Source: Mucilaginibacter endophyticus (lineage in GTDB: Bacteria > Bacteroidota > Bacteroidia > Sphingobacteriales > Sphingobacteriaceae). Taken from it: a stretch of DNA of 64,000 bases. Shown here in pieces: positions 1 through 7,705 of this stretch; positions within the stretch are counted from its first letter, which is position 1; every line of letters starts with the position of its first letter. Under the pieces are notes generated by a model, which worked only from the letters and a program-made list of their open reading frames with translations, did not search any database and was not told where the DNA came from. The stretch covers positions 317,949 to 381,948 of the forward strand of contig NZ_QPCG01000001.1 of the NCBI RefSeq assembly GCF_003351025.1, written 5' to 3'. The position numbers and the translations under genes were made by a program.

Positions 1-379
1 TTATTAATTAAACACCCTTCATTTGTTAAGCTAATCAAAAAATAGCTGTTCGAAGTATTTGACTTCGAATTAAATATACGTGTAGTTTGCAACTAATAAA
101 ATTACTGTAGTCTGAAGACTACAGGCATAGTGGATCGAAGTCAGAGACTTCGATCTATGTTTGTGATATGATTAACGATATGGGTTATTCACCTTTCAGG
201 CTGCCCCAGCGGGGCAAAAGGTTTGTAGCAATTGGATGGTTGGGTATTATCGCGTGCCATAGGTACGCAACTTTGCAACGTAAGTTTTACTTGAGGCAGG
301 TCAAATAATTAATACAACATTACAAACGTTCTCCCAAACCCATCAAATTTTTTAGCTTTGGCGATTATAGCGTTCATTT
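1..379. other. Intergenic region with several hairpins
   Basis: I see no gene here. It holds four stem-loops: 49-69 (arms TTCGAAGT/ACTTCGAA), 105-124 (CTGTAGTC/GACTACAG), 133-155 (GATCGAAGTC/GACTTCGATC) and 202-216 (TGCCCC/GGGGCA). None is followed by a T-run, so they look more like dispersed repeat sequence than terminators. The part from about 190 to 300 resembles degenerate repeat sequence. A -7-like box at 353-360 precedes the first gene. Confidence 0.6.
353..360 (+). promoter_or_regulatory. Putative -7 box for the FAH-family gene
   Basis: TAGCTTTG matches the Bacteroidota -7 consensus TAnnTTTG and ends 19 nt before the ATG at 380. I see no clear TTTG -33 element at the usual distance, so the call rests on position and the single box. 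Confidence 0.4.
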
Positions 380-991
380 ATGAAAATTATTGCCATTGGC
401 CGCAACTACGCCGAACACGCCAAAGAACTCAATAACCCGGTACCTACCACTCCGGTTATCTTCATGAAGCCCGACACAGCTTTGCTGAAAGAAAACAAGC
501 CTTTTTATCATCCTGATTTTTCGGAAGATGTTCATCACGAAATAGAACTGGTTTTAAAGATCAGCAAGGAAGGCAAGCATATCAGCGAAAAATTTGCCGC
601 TAACTATTACGAGGAAATTGGTTTGGGGATTGACTTCACCGCGCGCGATGTTCAGGCCCGTCATAAAGAAAAAGGATTGCCCTGGGAGTTAGCCAAAGCT
701 TTTGATGGTTCGGCGCCTATCAGCAATTTTGTGCCTAAAAGCAAGTTTGAGTCGGTTTATGATATCAACTTTAAACTGGATATCAACGGCGAAACACGTC
801 AGCAGGGCAATACCCGCGATCTGCTTTTCTCGTTCGAGAGCATCATCGCATTTGTTTCAAAATACATCACCCTTAAAAAGGGCGACTTAATATTTACAGG
901 CACCCCACCAGGTGTATCAAAAGTAAAAATCGGCGACAGGCTTGAGGGATATCTTGAGGATGAGAAAATGCTTGATTTTTACGTTAAATAA
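380..991 (+). CDS. Fumarylacetoacetate hydrolase family protein
   Basis: This 203-residue single-domain protein belongs to the FAH family, whose members use a divalent metal to hydrolyse or decarboxylate beta-keto-acid-like substrates such as acylpyruvates or oxaloacetate. The family's metal-binding acidic residues appear to be E54 and E56 (in HHEIEL) and D85 (in GIDFTARD), and the C-terminal FTGTPPGVSKV segment is typical. The length fits the short FAHD1/YcgM-like branch rather than the long FAH enzymes. There is no signal peptide, so it should be cytosolic. It sits 2 bp upstream of the M23 peptidase gene, so the two are probably cotranscribed, although no functional link is obvious. The exact substrate cannot be told from sequence. 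Confidence 0.88.
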   Translation: MKIIAIGRNYAEHAKELNNPVPTTPVIFMKPDTALLKENKPFYHPDFSEDVHHEIELVLKISKEGKHISEKFAANYYEEIGLGIDFTARDVQARHKEKGLPWELAKAFDGSAPISNFVPKSKFESVYDINFKLDINGETRQQGNTRDLLFSFESIIAFVSKYITLKKGDLIFTGTPPGVSKVKIGDRLEGYLEDEKMLDFYVK

Positions 992-993
992 GC

Positions 994-2715
994 ATGATCA
1001 AAAAATTATTGGTTACAGGTGCAATGTGTTTGGCGCTTTATTCAAACACATTTGCACAGAATGATATTATACAAAGCAGGCAGTACCCGCAAAACTATTT
1101 CAGGTATCCGCTTGATCTTACACCTCCCACCACTGCCGGCTCATTTGGTGAGCTAAGGCCTTCGCATTTTCACTCCGGGTTGGATTTTAAAACCAATCAG
1201 CGTACCGGCTATCCAGTACATGCCGCTGCCGAAGGATATATATCACGAGTACGTGTGCAGTTTGGTGGTTTTGGACGGGCCATCTACATTACCCATCCTA
1301 ATGGGTACACCACCGTTTACGGCCATTTGGAAAGTTTTAGCCCGGCGGTTATTGATCTGGTTAAAAAATACCAGTACGATCATCAAACCTATGAGGCCGA
1401 TTTTAACCTGACGCCAACGCAGGTGCCGGTTAAAAAGGATGAGGTTGTGGCTATTTCTGGTAATGCAGGCGCATCGGCCGGTCCTCATGTGCACTTCGAA
1501 ATTCGCGACAGTAAAACCGAGGAAACCATTAACGCGCAGTTGTTCGGGCTAACCATTCCGGATAAAGTACCGCCTACAATCACGGCTATCGGCATCTATC
1601 ACCTTAACGGGAAACCTTTCAGCGAAAAAACTCCTAAGGAGTTTTTAGGAGTGACCGGTGCAGGCGGTAATTACCATCTTATTAAGCCGCAAACGCTGGA
1701 GCTAAGCGGCAATATCGGGTTTGGTATTAATACCACCGATATGAACAGCACATCGTTTAATCATAACGGTGTTTATTCCATCGAACTAAAACTGGACGGT
1801 AAAACGGTATACACCTTTGCTGTCGAGCGTTTCGCGTTTGATCAAACCCATGCCATCAACGCTTATATCGATTACCCAGCCTTCGAATCATCGCGAAGGT
1901 GGATGCAGAAATGTTTCATTCTGCCCGGAAGCCGCATTTCGCTGTATCCGCAATCGGTAAACAATGGCATTATTACATTTGATGACAATGCTATGCACGA
2001 TGTTGAATATGTAGTGAAAGATGTTGCAGGCAATACATCATCGCTCAAGCTAAAAGTAAAATCTTCTCCGTTTACAAACCCTCAGCCTGTAAAACCTACC
2101 GGCACCATGTTTTACTATGATAAGCGAAGCGAGTTTAGCAATGATAAGGTGAAAGTGATCATTATGCCAGGTAATTTGTATGATGACCTGGATTTTCAAT
2201 ATTCGGCATCGGCAAAACCAGCAGGTGCTTATTCGGCCATGCACCATATCCATAACAGGTTAACGCCTATTCATGATAGCTATGAGATTTGGATTAAGCC
2301 GGATGTTGACCTCGGTAAGTATGCCGATAAAGCCGTTATTGTGAGCTCGTGGGGAGGCTGCCAGGGAGGTTATTTTAAGGATGGTTACGTGATATCGCAG
2401 GTGAGTGCCTTTGGCGATTATTATATTAAGGTAGATACAGTAGCACCGGTTATCCGTCCACTTAATATCAAAAACGGAAGCAATATGAAGGCTGCACGCA
2501 GTATTAACTTCAGGATGAGTGATAATTTATCAGGAATTAAAAGCTATACCGGCACCATTGACGGTAAATGGGTGCTAATGGAGCACGATTATAAAAGTAA
2601 AATATTAAGTTACACGTTTAATAACGATATTGCACCCGGTAAACACGTGTTTAAGTTGACTTTAGTTGATAACAAGAATAATTTTTCGGAATTTTCCGCC
2701 GATTTTTCCAGATAA
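994..2715 (+). CDS. Secreted M23 family metallopeptidase (LytM-like)
   Basis: The 573-residue protein starts with a signal peptide ending near AFAQ-like residues 20-22. A LytM/M23 domain follows at about residues 45-175 with zinc and catalytic histidines visible: H60 and D64 in HFHSGLDF, H111 in VYGHLES, and HVHFE with H165 and H167. Family members cleave peptidoglycan cross-links or activate amidases in the periplasm. The remaining ~390 residues have a beta-rich look and probably fold as immunoglobulin-like or sandwich modules; I cannot assign them. All catalytic positions are present, so it should be active, unlike degenerate LytM activators. It lies 2 bp after the FAH-family gene and 15 bp before bcp. 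Confidence 0.9.
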   Translation: MIKKLLVTGAMCLALYSNTFAQNDIIQSRQYPQNYFRYPLDLTPPTTAGSFGELRPSHFHSGLDFKTNQRTGYPVHAAAEGYISRVRVQFGGFGRAIYITHPNGYTTVYGHLESFSPAVIDLVKKYQYDHQTYEADFNLTPTQVPVKKDEVVAISGNAGASAGPHVHFEIRDSKTEETINAQLFGLTIPDKVPPTITAIGIYHLNGKPFSEKTPKEFLGVTGAGGNYHLIKPQTLELSGNIGFGINTTDMNSTSFNHNGVYSIELKLDGKTVYTFAVERFAFDQTHAINAYIDYPAFESSRRWMQKCFILPGSRISLYPQSVNNGIITFDDNAMHDVEYVVKDVAGNTSSLKLKVKSSPFTNPQPVKPTGTMFYYDKRSEFSNDKVKVIIMPGNLYDDLDFQYSASAKPAGAYSAMHHIHNRLTPIHDSYEIWIKPDVDLGKYADKAVIVSSWGGCQGGYFKDGYVISQVSAFGDYYIKVDTVAPVIRPLNIKNGSNMKAARSINFRMSDNLSGIKSYTGTIDGKWVLMEHDYKSKILSYTFNNDIAPGKHVFKLTLVDNKNNFSEFSADFSR

Positions 2716-2730
2716 GTACCTAAATAAAAC

Positions 2731-3192
2731 ATGACAACATTAAAAGAAGGCGATAAAGCACCCGCTTTTACCGCTAAAGACCAAAACGGTAAGGAAGTAT
2801 CCCTTGCCGATTACAAAGGTAAAAATGTGATCCTTTATTTTTACCCAAAAGATGATACCCCAGGCTGTACCGCCGAATCATGCGATTTCAGGGATAATTA
2901 TCAATCGCTTTTAAGCAAAGGGTATGAAGTAATAGGTGTAAGTACCGACGATGAAAAATCGCACAAAAAATTTGAAACCAAATACAGCCTGCCATTTACA
3001 CTTATTGCCGATAATGAGCTTAAAATTGTTGAAGCTTATGGCGTTTGGGTTGAGAAGAATATGTACGGCAAAAAATACATGGGTACGGCACGTACTACAT
3101 TCATAATTGATGCAGAAGGAGTTATTACGCACGTGATTAGCAAGGTTGATACTAAGGCCTCATCACAGCAGGTGCTTGATCTTGTAAAATAA
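2731..3192 (+). CDS. bcp: Thioredoxin-dependent thiol peroxidase (Bcp/PrxQ)
   Basis: The 153-residue protein has the full Bcp/PrxQ peroxiredoxin layout. The peroxidatic cysteine C46 lies in TPGCTAESC and the resolving cysteine C51 follows five residues later, the alpha-2 type arrangement. It reduces hydrogen peroxide and organic hydroperoxides in the cytosol using thioredoxin. The thioredoxin fold is clear from FYPKDDTPGCT and the later TARTTFIID segment. Its length equals the family's usual ~150 residues. It starts 15 bp after the M23 peptidase stop and is probably the last gene of the FAH-M23-bcp run. Confidence 0.96.
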   Translation: MTTLKEGDKAPAFTAKDQNGKEVSLADYKGKNVILYFYPKDDTPGCTAESCDFRDNYQSLLSKGYEVIGVSTDDEKSHKKFETKYSLPFTLIADNELKIVEAYGVWVEKNMYGKKYMGTARTTFIIDAEGVITHVISKVDTKASSQQVLDLVK

Positions 3193-3244
3193 GTGTTAAA
3201 AACACAATCATAATAGCTACTTTAGCAGTTCCTAAATTCCATTA

Positions 3245-4090
3245 ATGAAAGCAGACTTACAAACATTAGAAAAAACCGCGTCGCAAATAAGGCGCGACAT
3301 TGTACGTATGGTACACGGCTGTCAATCGGGTCACCCTGGTGGCTCATTGGGCTGTACCGATTTCTTTACCGCATTGTACTTTTCGGTAATGAACCACGAT
3401 CCTAAATTTAATATGGATGCTGTTGGCGAGGATATCTTCTTCCTGTCAAACGGCCATATTTCGCCTGTATTTTACAGCACACTGGCACACGCAGGTTACT
3501 TCGATAAGGCGGAACTTGCTACTTTCCGTAAGTTGAACGCGCGTTTACAAGGTCACCCAACTACACATGAGCACCTTCCGGGTATCCGTATTGCTTCGGG
3601 TTCATTAGGCCAGGGCTTATCGGTAGCTATTGGTGCCGCGCTTGCTAAAAAATTAAATGGTGATAAATCATTGGTGTTTACCCTGCATGGCGATGGAGAG
3701 ATCCAGGAAGGCCAGATTTGGGAAGCCGCGATGTTTGCTCCTCACAATCATGTTGATAACCTGATCTCGACTATAGATGTTAACGGTCAGCAAATTGATG
3801 GTCCAACCAAACAAGTACTTTCATTAGGCGATCTTCGCGCTAAATGGGAAGCTTTTGGCTGGGATGTATTGGATATGAAAGGTAATGATATGGCCGATGT
3901 GGTTAGGGTGCTTGAAGAAGCAAAAAGCCGCACAGGACAAGGCAAACCAATCATGATCCTGATGCATACTGAAATGGGTTATGGTGTCGACTTTATGGTA
4001 GGCAGCCACAAATGGCACGGTGTTGCTCCAAATGATGAGCAGCTTAAACTGGCGTTAGATCAGTTAGAGGAAACACTGGGCGATTATTAG
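3245..4090 (+). CDS. Transketolase, N-terminal (TPP-binding) subunit
   Basis: This 281-residue protein corresponds to the N-terminal third to half of a standard transketolase. The thiamine pyrophosphate/Mg motif is visible as HGDGEIQEGQIWEA near residues 149-162 with the partner VNGQQIDG, and the SGHPGGSLG start is typical. With the next gene it should form the two-subunit enzyme of the non-oxidative pentose phosphate pathway, transferring two-carbon ketol units between sugar phosphates. Split transketolases are known in archaea and many bacteria, so the break is a genuine gene arrangement and not a frameshift: the two parts are separated by 102 bp with a clean stop and start. Confidence 0.94.
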   Translation: MKADLQTLEKTASQIRRDIVRMVHGCQSGHPGGSLGCTDFFTALYFSVMNHDPKFNMDAVGEDIFFLSNGHISPVFYSTLAHAGYFDKAELATFRKLNARLQGHPTTHEHLPGIRIASGSLGQGLSVAIGAALAKKLNGDKSLVFTLHGDGEIQEGQIWEAAMFAPHNHVDNLISTIDVNGQQIDGPTKQVLSLGDLRAKWEAFGWDVLDMKGNDMADVVRVLEEAKSRTGQGKPIMILMHTEMGYGVDFMVGSHKWHGVAPNDEQLKLALDQLEETLGDY

Positions 4091-4192
4091 CCCCCCGGCC
4101 CCCTAAAGGGGGAGAGTCAAAAAAACATCAATTTGGTTATCACGATTTAAAATCCAAATTCCTTTCCTTGAAAGAGGGGAGGGGTAGGCAAA
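4091..4192. repeat. C/G-tract intergenic insert between transketolase halves
   Basis: The gap carries a short palindrome CCCCCTAAAGGGGG near 4100-4113 and then AAAGAGGGGAGGGG before the next start. It resembles the other C/G-tract elements in the window (21080-21218, 47595-47650, 60441-60660) and is probably a dispersed repeat fragment. No T-run follows the palindrome, so a strong terminator is unlikely and the two halves can still be cotranscribed. Confidence 0.5.
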
Positions 4193-5158
4193 ATGAAAAA
4201 ATACACTTACACAGATAAAAAAGATACCCGCTCGGGCTTTGGCGCCGGGTTGCTGGAAGCAGGCCAGAAAAACGATCAGGTTGTTGCTCTTTGTGCCGAC
4301 CTTATCGGTTCATTGAAAATGAACGATTTTATTAAAGCATTCCCTGAGCGTTTTGTACAGGTAGGTATTGCCGAAGCCAACATGATAGGTATTGCTGCCG
4401 GTATGACCATCGGTGGTAAAATCCCTTTCACCGGTACTTTCGCTAACTTCTCTACAGGCAGGGTTTATGACCAGATCCGCCAGTCGGTAGCTTATTCAAA
4501 CAAAAACGTTAAAATTTGCGCTTCACACGCTGGTTTAACTTTGGGCGAAGACGGTGCTACCCACCAGATCCTGGAAGATATCGGCCTGATGAAAATGTTA
4601 CCAGGCATGACCGTTATCAACACCTGCGATTATAACCAAACCAAAGCTGCTACTATCGCGATAGCTGATTATGACGGCCCGGTTTACTTACGTTTCGGTC
4701 GCCCGGTTGTTCCTATCTTTACCGATCCTGATCAAAAATTTGAAATTGGTAAAGCATGGATGGTGAACGAAGGTGCAGATGTAAGTATCTTTGCTACCGG
4801 TCACCTGGTATGGCAGGCTATTTTAGCCGGCGAAATCTTGGCTGAGCAGGGTATCGATGCCGAGATCATCAACATCCACACCATTAAACCGCTGGATGAA
4901 GAGGCTGTATTAAAATCAGTTGCTAAAACCGGTTGCGTAGTTACTGCCGAAGAGCATAACCGTTTAGGTGGCTTGGGTGATAGCATTGCGCAGGTACTTG
5001 CGGTACACAACCCATCACCACAGGAGTACGTAGCTGTTAACGATAGCTTTGGCGAAAGTGGTACACCAGAACAACTGATGACAAAATACGGCTTAGATGC
5101 CGAGCATATTGTGGCAGCGGTTAAAAAGGTGATAGAAAGAAAAAACAAAAAAGGTTAA
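4193..5158 (+). CDS. Transketolase, C-terminal (pyrimidine and TK-C) subunit
   Basis: The 321-residue protein carries the transketolase pyrimidine-binding domain (about residues 5-165) and the C-terminal domain (about 185-310). The segment RFVQVGIAEANMIG holds the family glutamate that activates the thiamine ring, and the TSGLTHG-like region appears as SHAGLTLGEDGATHQ. It pairs with the upstream 281-residue subunit to make one active site at the subunit interface. The start is the ATG that follows directly after the C/G-tract insert. The sigma factor gene begins 31 bp downstream, but a functional link is not evident. Confidence 0.94.
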   Translation: MKKYTYTDKKDTRSGFGAGLLEAGQKNDQVVALCADLIGSLKMNDFIKAFPERFVQVGIAEANMIGIAAGMTIGGKIPFTGTFANFSTGRVYDQIRQSVAYSNKNVKICASHAGLTLGEDGATHQILEDIGLMKMLPGMTVINTCDYNQTKAATIAIADYDGPVYLRFGRPVVPIFTDPDQKFEIGKAWMVNEGADVSIFATGHLVWQAILAGEILAEQGIDAEIINIHTIKPLDEEAVLKSVAKTGCVVTAEEHNRLGGLGDSIAQVLAVHNPSPQEYVAVNDSFGESGTPEQLMTKYGLDAEHIVAAVKKVIERKNKKG

Positions 5159-5189
5159 TTAAACCTTTAACATTAATAAAATTCTAAAA

Positions 5190-5744
5190 ATGTCGGTACA
5201 GGTTGAAGATTCAGAGATATTAAGCAAGTTTCAGGACGGAAAGACCCGGAATGAGGCATTTAACCTGTTGTTGAAAAAATACCAGCAGAAAATATACTGG
5301 CACATCCGTCGTATGGTTGTTGATCATGACGATGCCGATGACCTGGTTCAGGATGTTTTTGTAAAGGTTTGGAAAAACCTGGCTGGTTTCAGAAACGACG
5401 CGCAACTGTACACCTGGATGTACAGGATAGCATCCAACGAATGCATTACTTTTTTGAATAAGAAAAAACAAAAAAATAATGTTTCGTTGGATGATGTTGC
5501 TTATGAGCTGGCCGATACACTGGCCGACTCAACCTATTTTAACGGCGACGCCGCGCAGCGTAAACTGCAGGAAGCATTGCTTACCCTGCCCGAAAAACAA
5601 CGGCTTGTTTTCAATATGAAATACTATGAAGACATGAAGTACGAGGAAATGTCGCAGGTTTTGGGTACCAGTGTGGGGGCTTTAAAAGCATCTTTTCACC
5701 TGGCAGTCAAAAAGATAGAAGCTCATTTGCTTGGCAGAGATTAA
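5190..5744 (+). CDS. ECF RNA polymerase sigma factor (sigma-70 family)
   Basis: The 184-residue protein is a two-domain ECF sigma factor. Region 2 spans about residues 22-90, with DDADDLVQDVFVKVWKN and TWMYRIASNECI binding the -10 element and core polymerase. Region 4 spans about 125-180, with LPEKQRLVFNMKYYEDM and the helix-turn-helix MSQVLGTSVGALKASF. It should direct polymerase to a small regulon. The next gene encodes a single-pass membrane protein in the usual place of an anti-sigma factor, followed by a small secreted protein. That layout suggests an envelope-sensing circuit. I see no extra C-terminal domain. Confidence 0.94.
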   Translation: MSVQVEDSEILSKFQDGKTRNEAFNLLLKKYQQKIYWHIRRMVVDHDDADDLVQDVFVKVWKNLAGFRNDAQLYTWMYRIASNECITFLNKKKQKNNVSLDDVAYELADTLADSTYFNGDAAQRKLQEALLTLPEKQRLVFNMKYYEDMKYEEMSQVLGTSVGALKASFHLAVKKIEAHLLGRD

Positions 5745-5795
5745 TTTTTTAATTTACGTTAAACCTTTTAGCACAATAGTAATCTATAGTTGTGT

Positions 5796-6839
5796 ATGAA
5801 AAGCGATATGGACAATAGGGAATGGCTGGATGATTTCATCGCGCTGAAACAGGTTAGCAAAACTAACCCGTTCACGGTGCCTGATGGCTATTTCCATGAG
5901 TTAGCGCAGCACATTACAACACGCATAAGGCTTGAGGGATTAAAGAACTATCCATCTGCAGGGTACACGGTACCTGAAAATTACTTCGACGAGTTAAATA
6001 GCAATATCCGGAGCCGCATAAATATTGAAAGTGCTTTTGGCGCAGGTGATTCGGGGTTTACCGTTCCCGAAAATTATTTTGATGAGCTTAGCAGCAACAT
6101 TCAAAGCCGTATTGTGGTAGATGAAGCCATGGATGCGGGCGAGGGTTTCACGGTGCCCGAAAACTATTTTGACGAACTGAGCAGTAACATCCAAAGCCGC
6201 ATTGCGGTAGAGGAAGCTATAAGTATGGCCGATGAAGGCTTCACGGTTCCCGAGAATTACTTTGGCCAACTGAGCAGTAATATCCAGAGCCGTATTGCGG
6301 TGGAGGAGGCCATGGGCGATGAAGGCTTTACCGTTCCTGAAAATTATTTTGAGGAATTGAGCGCCAATATCCAAAGCCGCATAGCGGTTGAGGAAGCTAT
6401 GAACGTAGAGCATGAGGGCTTTGAAGTGCCTGCAAACTATTTTGACAAGCTTAGCCAACGCATTTTGGATAAAACCGTAAATGCCGAGGCAGAAGAGGAG
6501 CAGGAAGCAGATAACGTTGTAAGCATTAATAAAGCTAAGCCTGTACAGAAAAAAGGCATGGTAAGGAGGCTTTGGTCATCACCAACCATCAGGTATGCTA
6601 CAGCCGCTTGTTTTGCCCTGATACTTGGCGTAGGTGTTATTTTCAGGGGAGATTTACAGCCTTCAGATCATAACCACTCTTATTTACACGAGCAGGTATC
6701 ATCAGTTCCGGTTGATGAAATAAAAAGCTACCTTCAGTTGCACATGGACGCAAGCGATACCCGTACACTGATGGATGCTAATCAGAAAAGTAATACAAGT
6801 AATGCAGACGAAGATCTGTCGGATTATATAGATAATTAA
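5796..6839 (+). CDS. Repeat-bearing single-pass membrane protein, candidate anti-sigma factor
   Basis: This 347-residue protein follows the ECF sigma gene by 51 bp. I chose ATG 5796 over the upstream in-frame TTG at 5790. The N-terminal ~230 residues hold seven copies of a 29-31 residue unit with core FTVPENYFDELSSNIQSRI, starting at residues 26, 57, 88, 118, 149, 178 and 209. An acidic linker, a basic stretch (QKKGMVRRLW) and one membrane segment (about 266-284) follow, then a ~60-residue tail. The order cytoplasmic N-terminus, membrane segment, outer tail is that of anti-sigma factors. I see no zinc HxxxCxxC motif, so it is not a ZAS-type anti-sigma. Single copies of a similar vPxNYF motif occur in other Bacteroidota proteins from sigma operons, by my recollection. 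Function is inferred only from position and topology. Confidence 0.7.
   Translation: MKSDMDNREWLDDFIALKQVSKTNPFTVPDGYFHELAQHITTRIRLEGLKNYPSAGYTVPENYFDELNSNIRSRINIESAFGAGDSGFTVPENYFDELSSNIQSRIVVDEAMDAGEGFTVPENYFDELSSNIQSRIAVEEAISMADEGFTVPENYFGQLSSNIQSRIAVEEAMGDEGFTVPENYFEELSANIQSRIAVEEAMNVEHEGFEVPANYFDKLSQRILDKTVNAEAEEEQEADNVVSINKAKPVQKKGMVRRLWSSPTIRYATAACFALILGVGVIFRGDLQPSDHNHSYLHEQVSSVPVDEIKSYLQLHMDASDTRTLMDANQKSNTSNADEDLSDYIDN
5871..6476 (+). repeat. Seven in-frame tandem coding repeats (29-31 codons each)
   Basis: Repeat units begin at residues 26, 57, 88, 118, 149, 178 and 209 of the encoded protein, with spacings of 31, 31, 30, 31, 29 and 31 residues. Units 3 and 4 have the same 19-residue core; units 5 and 6 differ from it at two positions each; units 1, 2 and 7 are more diverged. 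DNA differs mainly at third positions, so the array is not freshly amplified, but the middle units look younger than the ends. Confidence 0.9.
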
Positions 6840-6855
6840 ACAGAGGAAATATTTA

Positions 6856-7362
6856 ATGAGTAAATTGATCAGGCATATTTGTATTGTGCTATTTGTTATG
6901 GCTATAGGCTATGAAGCTGTGGGGCAGGTTAACCGCTTTGTTCCGGCTCAAACACCTTCAAGGCCCGAGCTTAATCCCGTTCGCCCTAATGGCAACAAAA
7001 AGGGTGCTATGGGAAAAAGACTTGAGGCTGCCCGTAACAGGTATATCAGCCGCCAGCTTGATCTTACCGATGATGAAGCAACCAAATTCTGGCCGCTTTA
7101 TAATCAATATCAGCAGGAGCTTACTGCTGTGCGTATCCTGAAGCGTTTAAACAACTCAACCTCATCAACCAACGGTACTGAGCAAATAGATAAAGAAATT
7201 TATTACGAAAGCCAGTTGGTTGGGATCCGTAAACGTTACCGTGATTCGTTCTCCAAAATTCTTCCGCCCGAAAAGGTGAGCGTGCTTTACAAAAGCGAGC
7301 AGGAGTTTAACGACGAACTCATCAAACAACTCAGCGAACGCAGCGAAAGAGCGGGGAATTAG
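6856..7362 (+). CDS. Small secreted protein in sigma-factor operon (Spy/CpxP-like in style)
   Basis: The 168-residue protein has a signal peptide (hydrophobic residues 8-22, cleavage near GQ) and a mostly helical mature part. The segment RQLDLTDDEATKFWPLYNQYQQEL resembles the helical LTxxQ-type packing of Spy/CpxP periplasmic chaperone-regulators, although I do not see a clean LTxxQ motif. It starts 16 bp after the repeat-bearing membrane protein, so the sigma, membrane and secreted proteins probably form one operon. A role as periplasmic stress sensor or chaperone is an inference from size, secretion and neighbours. Similar small proteins of this kind are common after ECF sigma genes in Bacteroidota. 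The tail is rich in charged residues (KQLSERSERAG). Confidence 0.65.
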   Translation: MSKLIRHICIVLFVMAIGYEAVGQVNRFVPAQTPSRPELNPVRPNGNKKGAMGKRLEAARNRYISRQLDLTDDEATKFWPLYNQYQQELTAVRILKRLNNSTSSTNGTEQIDKEIYYESQLVGIRKRYRDSFSKILPPEKVSVLYKSEQEFNDELIKQLSERSERAGN

Positions 7363-7470
7363 GGGAGAGATTAGGGGTTGGAGTTTAGAGATTAGTTACC
7401 TCACTGTCTTGAAAATTTAAAGTATTTCAAATAACATTTGCAGATGGATTTTCGTCCATCTGTTTTAGTT

Positions 7471-7478
7471 TATCTTTG
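7471..7478 (+). promoter_or_regulatory. Possible -7 box for the aminotransferase gene
   Basis: TATCTTTG matches TAnnTTTG. It lies 227 nt upstream of the start codon, with repeats in between, so it would give a long leader containing two hairpins. A TTTG at 7437-7440 is 30 bp upstream, too far for the usual -33 spacing. Confidence 0.3.
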
Positions 7479-7513
7479 TCGCTAAAATTTAAGTAAGCGT
7501 CATTGCGGATCTA

Positions 7514-7546
7514 AGACTTACGAAGTTTTTAAAACTTCGTAAGTCT
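7514..7546. repeat. 33-nt palindrome (16-bp arms, 1-nt centre)
   Basis: The arms AGACTTACGAAGTTTT and AAAACTTCGTAAGTCT are exact reverse complements separated by one T. The sequence could form a cruciform or a long RNA hairpin. It is next to a copy of the larger palindromic family but is unrelated to it in sequence. Confidence 0.8.
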
Positions 7547-7559
7547 GGGTTCTACTACT

Positions 7560-7641
7560 CGTCATTGCGAGGTACGAAGCAATCCCCGATGAGCAGAGCC
7601 GCCTGGTATAGTTCGCGATTGCCTCGTACCTCGCAATGACG
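7560..7641. repeat. Palindromic repeat family A, copy 1
   Basis: Left arm CGTCATTGCGAGG-TA-CGAAGCAATC pairs with the right arm ending CTTCG-TA-CCTCGCAATGACG over about 25 bp with one mismatch, around a ~32-nt unpaired centre. It lies in a tandem (plus/plus) gap and is one of only two sites of the family outside convergent gaps. Confidence 0.85.
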
Positions 7642-7705
7642 TCTTTTTAAGATTCACAACAAAATCGACTTAAGACTCAAAACTTAAGACTCAGAACTTA
7701 GCATC

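Larger units (their letters stand above)
7363..7705. other. Repeat-filled intergenic region
   Basis: No gene is visible. The region contains a purine-rich motif (7367-7395) related to sites at 57411 and 59350, a -7-like box (7471-7478), a near-perfect 33-nt palindrome (7514-7546), one copy of the 80-bp palindromic family (7560-7641), and tandem ACTTAAGACTC-type repeats (about 7669-7700) just before the aminotransferase start. Confidence 0.75.

Noticed and set aside
4091..4192. Frameshift splitting one transketolase gene
   Set aside because: The two halves have clean starts and stops, full domains and a 102-bp gap. Split transketolase is a known natural arrangement.
5790..5795. TTG upstream start of the repeat-bearing protein
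   Set aside because: It adds only two residues; the ATG at 5796 is the more usual start.
5994..6458. Long minus-strand open frame inside the repeat gene
   Set aside because: It is a shadow of the repeated coding sequence and has no start context or family features.
5871..6476. CRISPR-like array
   Set aside because: Repeats are in a reading frame, encode protein units and lack spacers.
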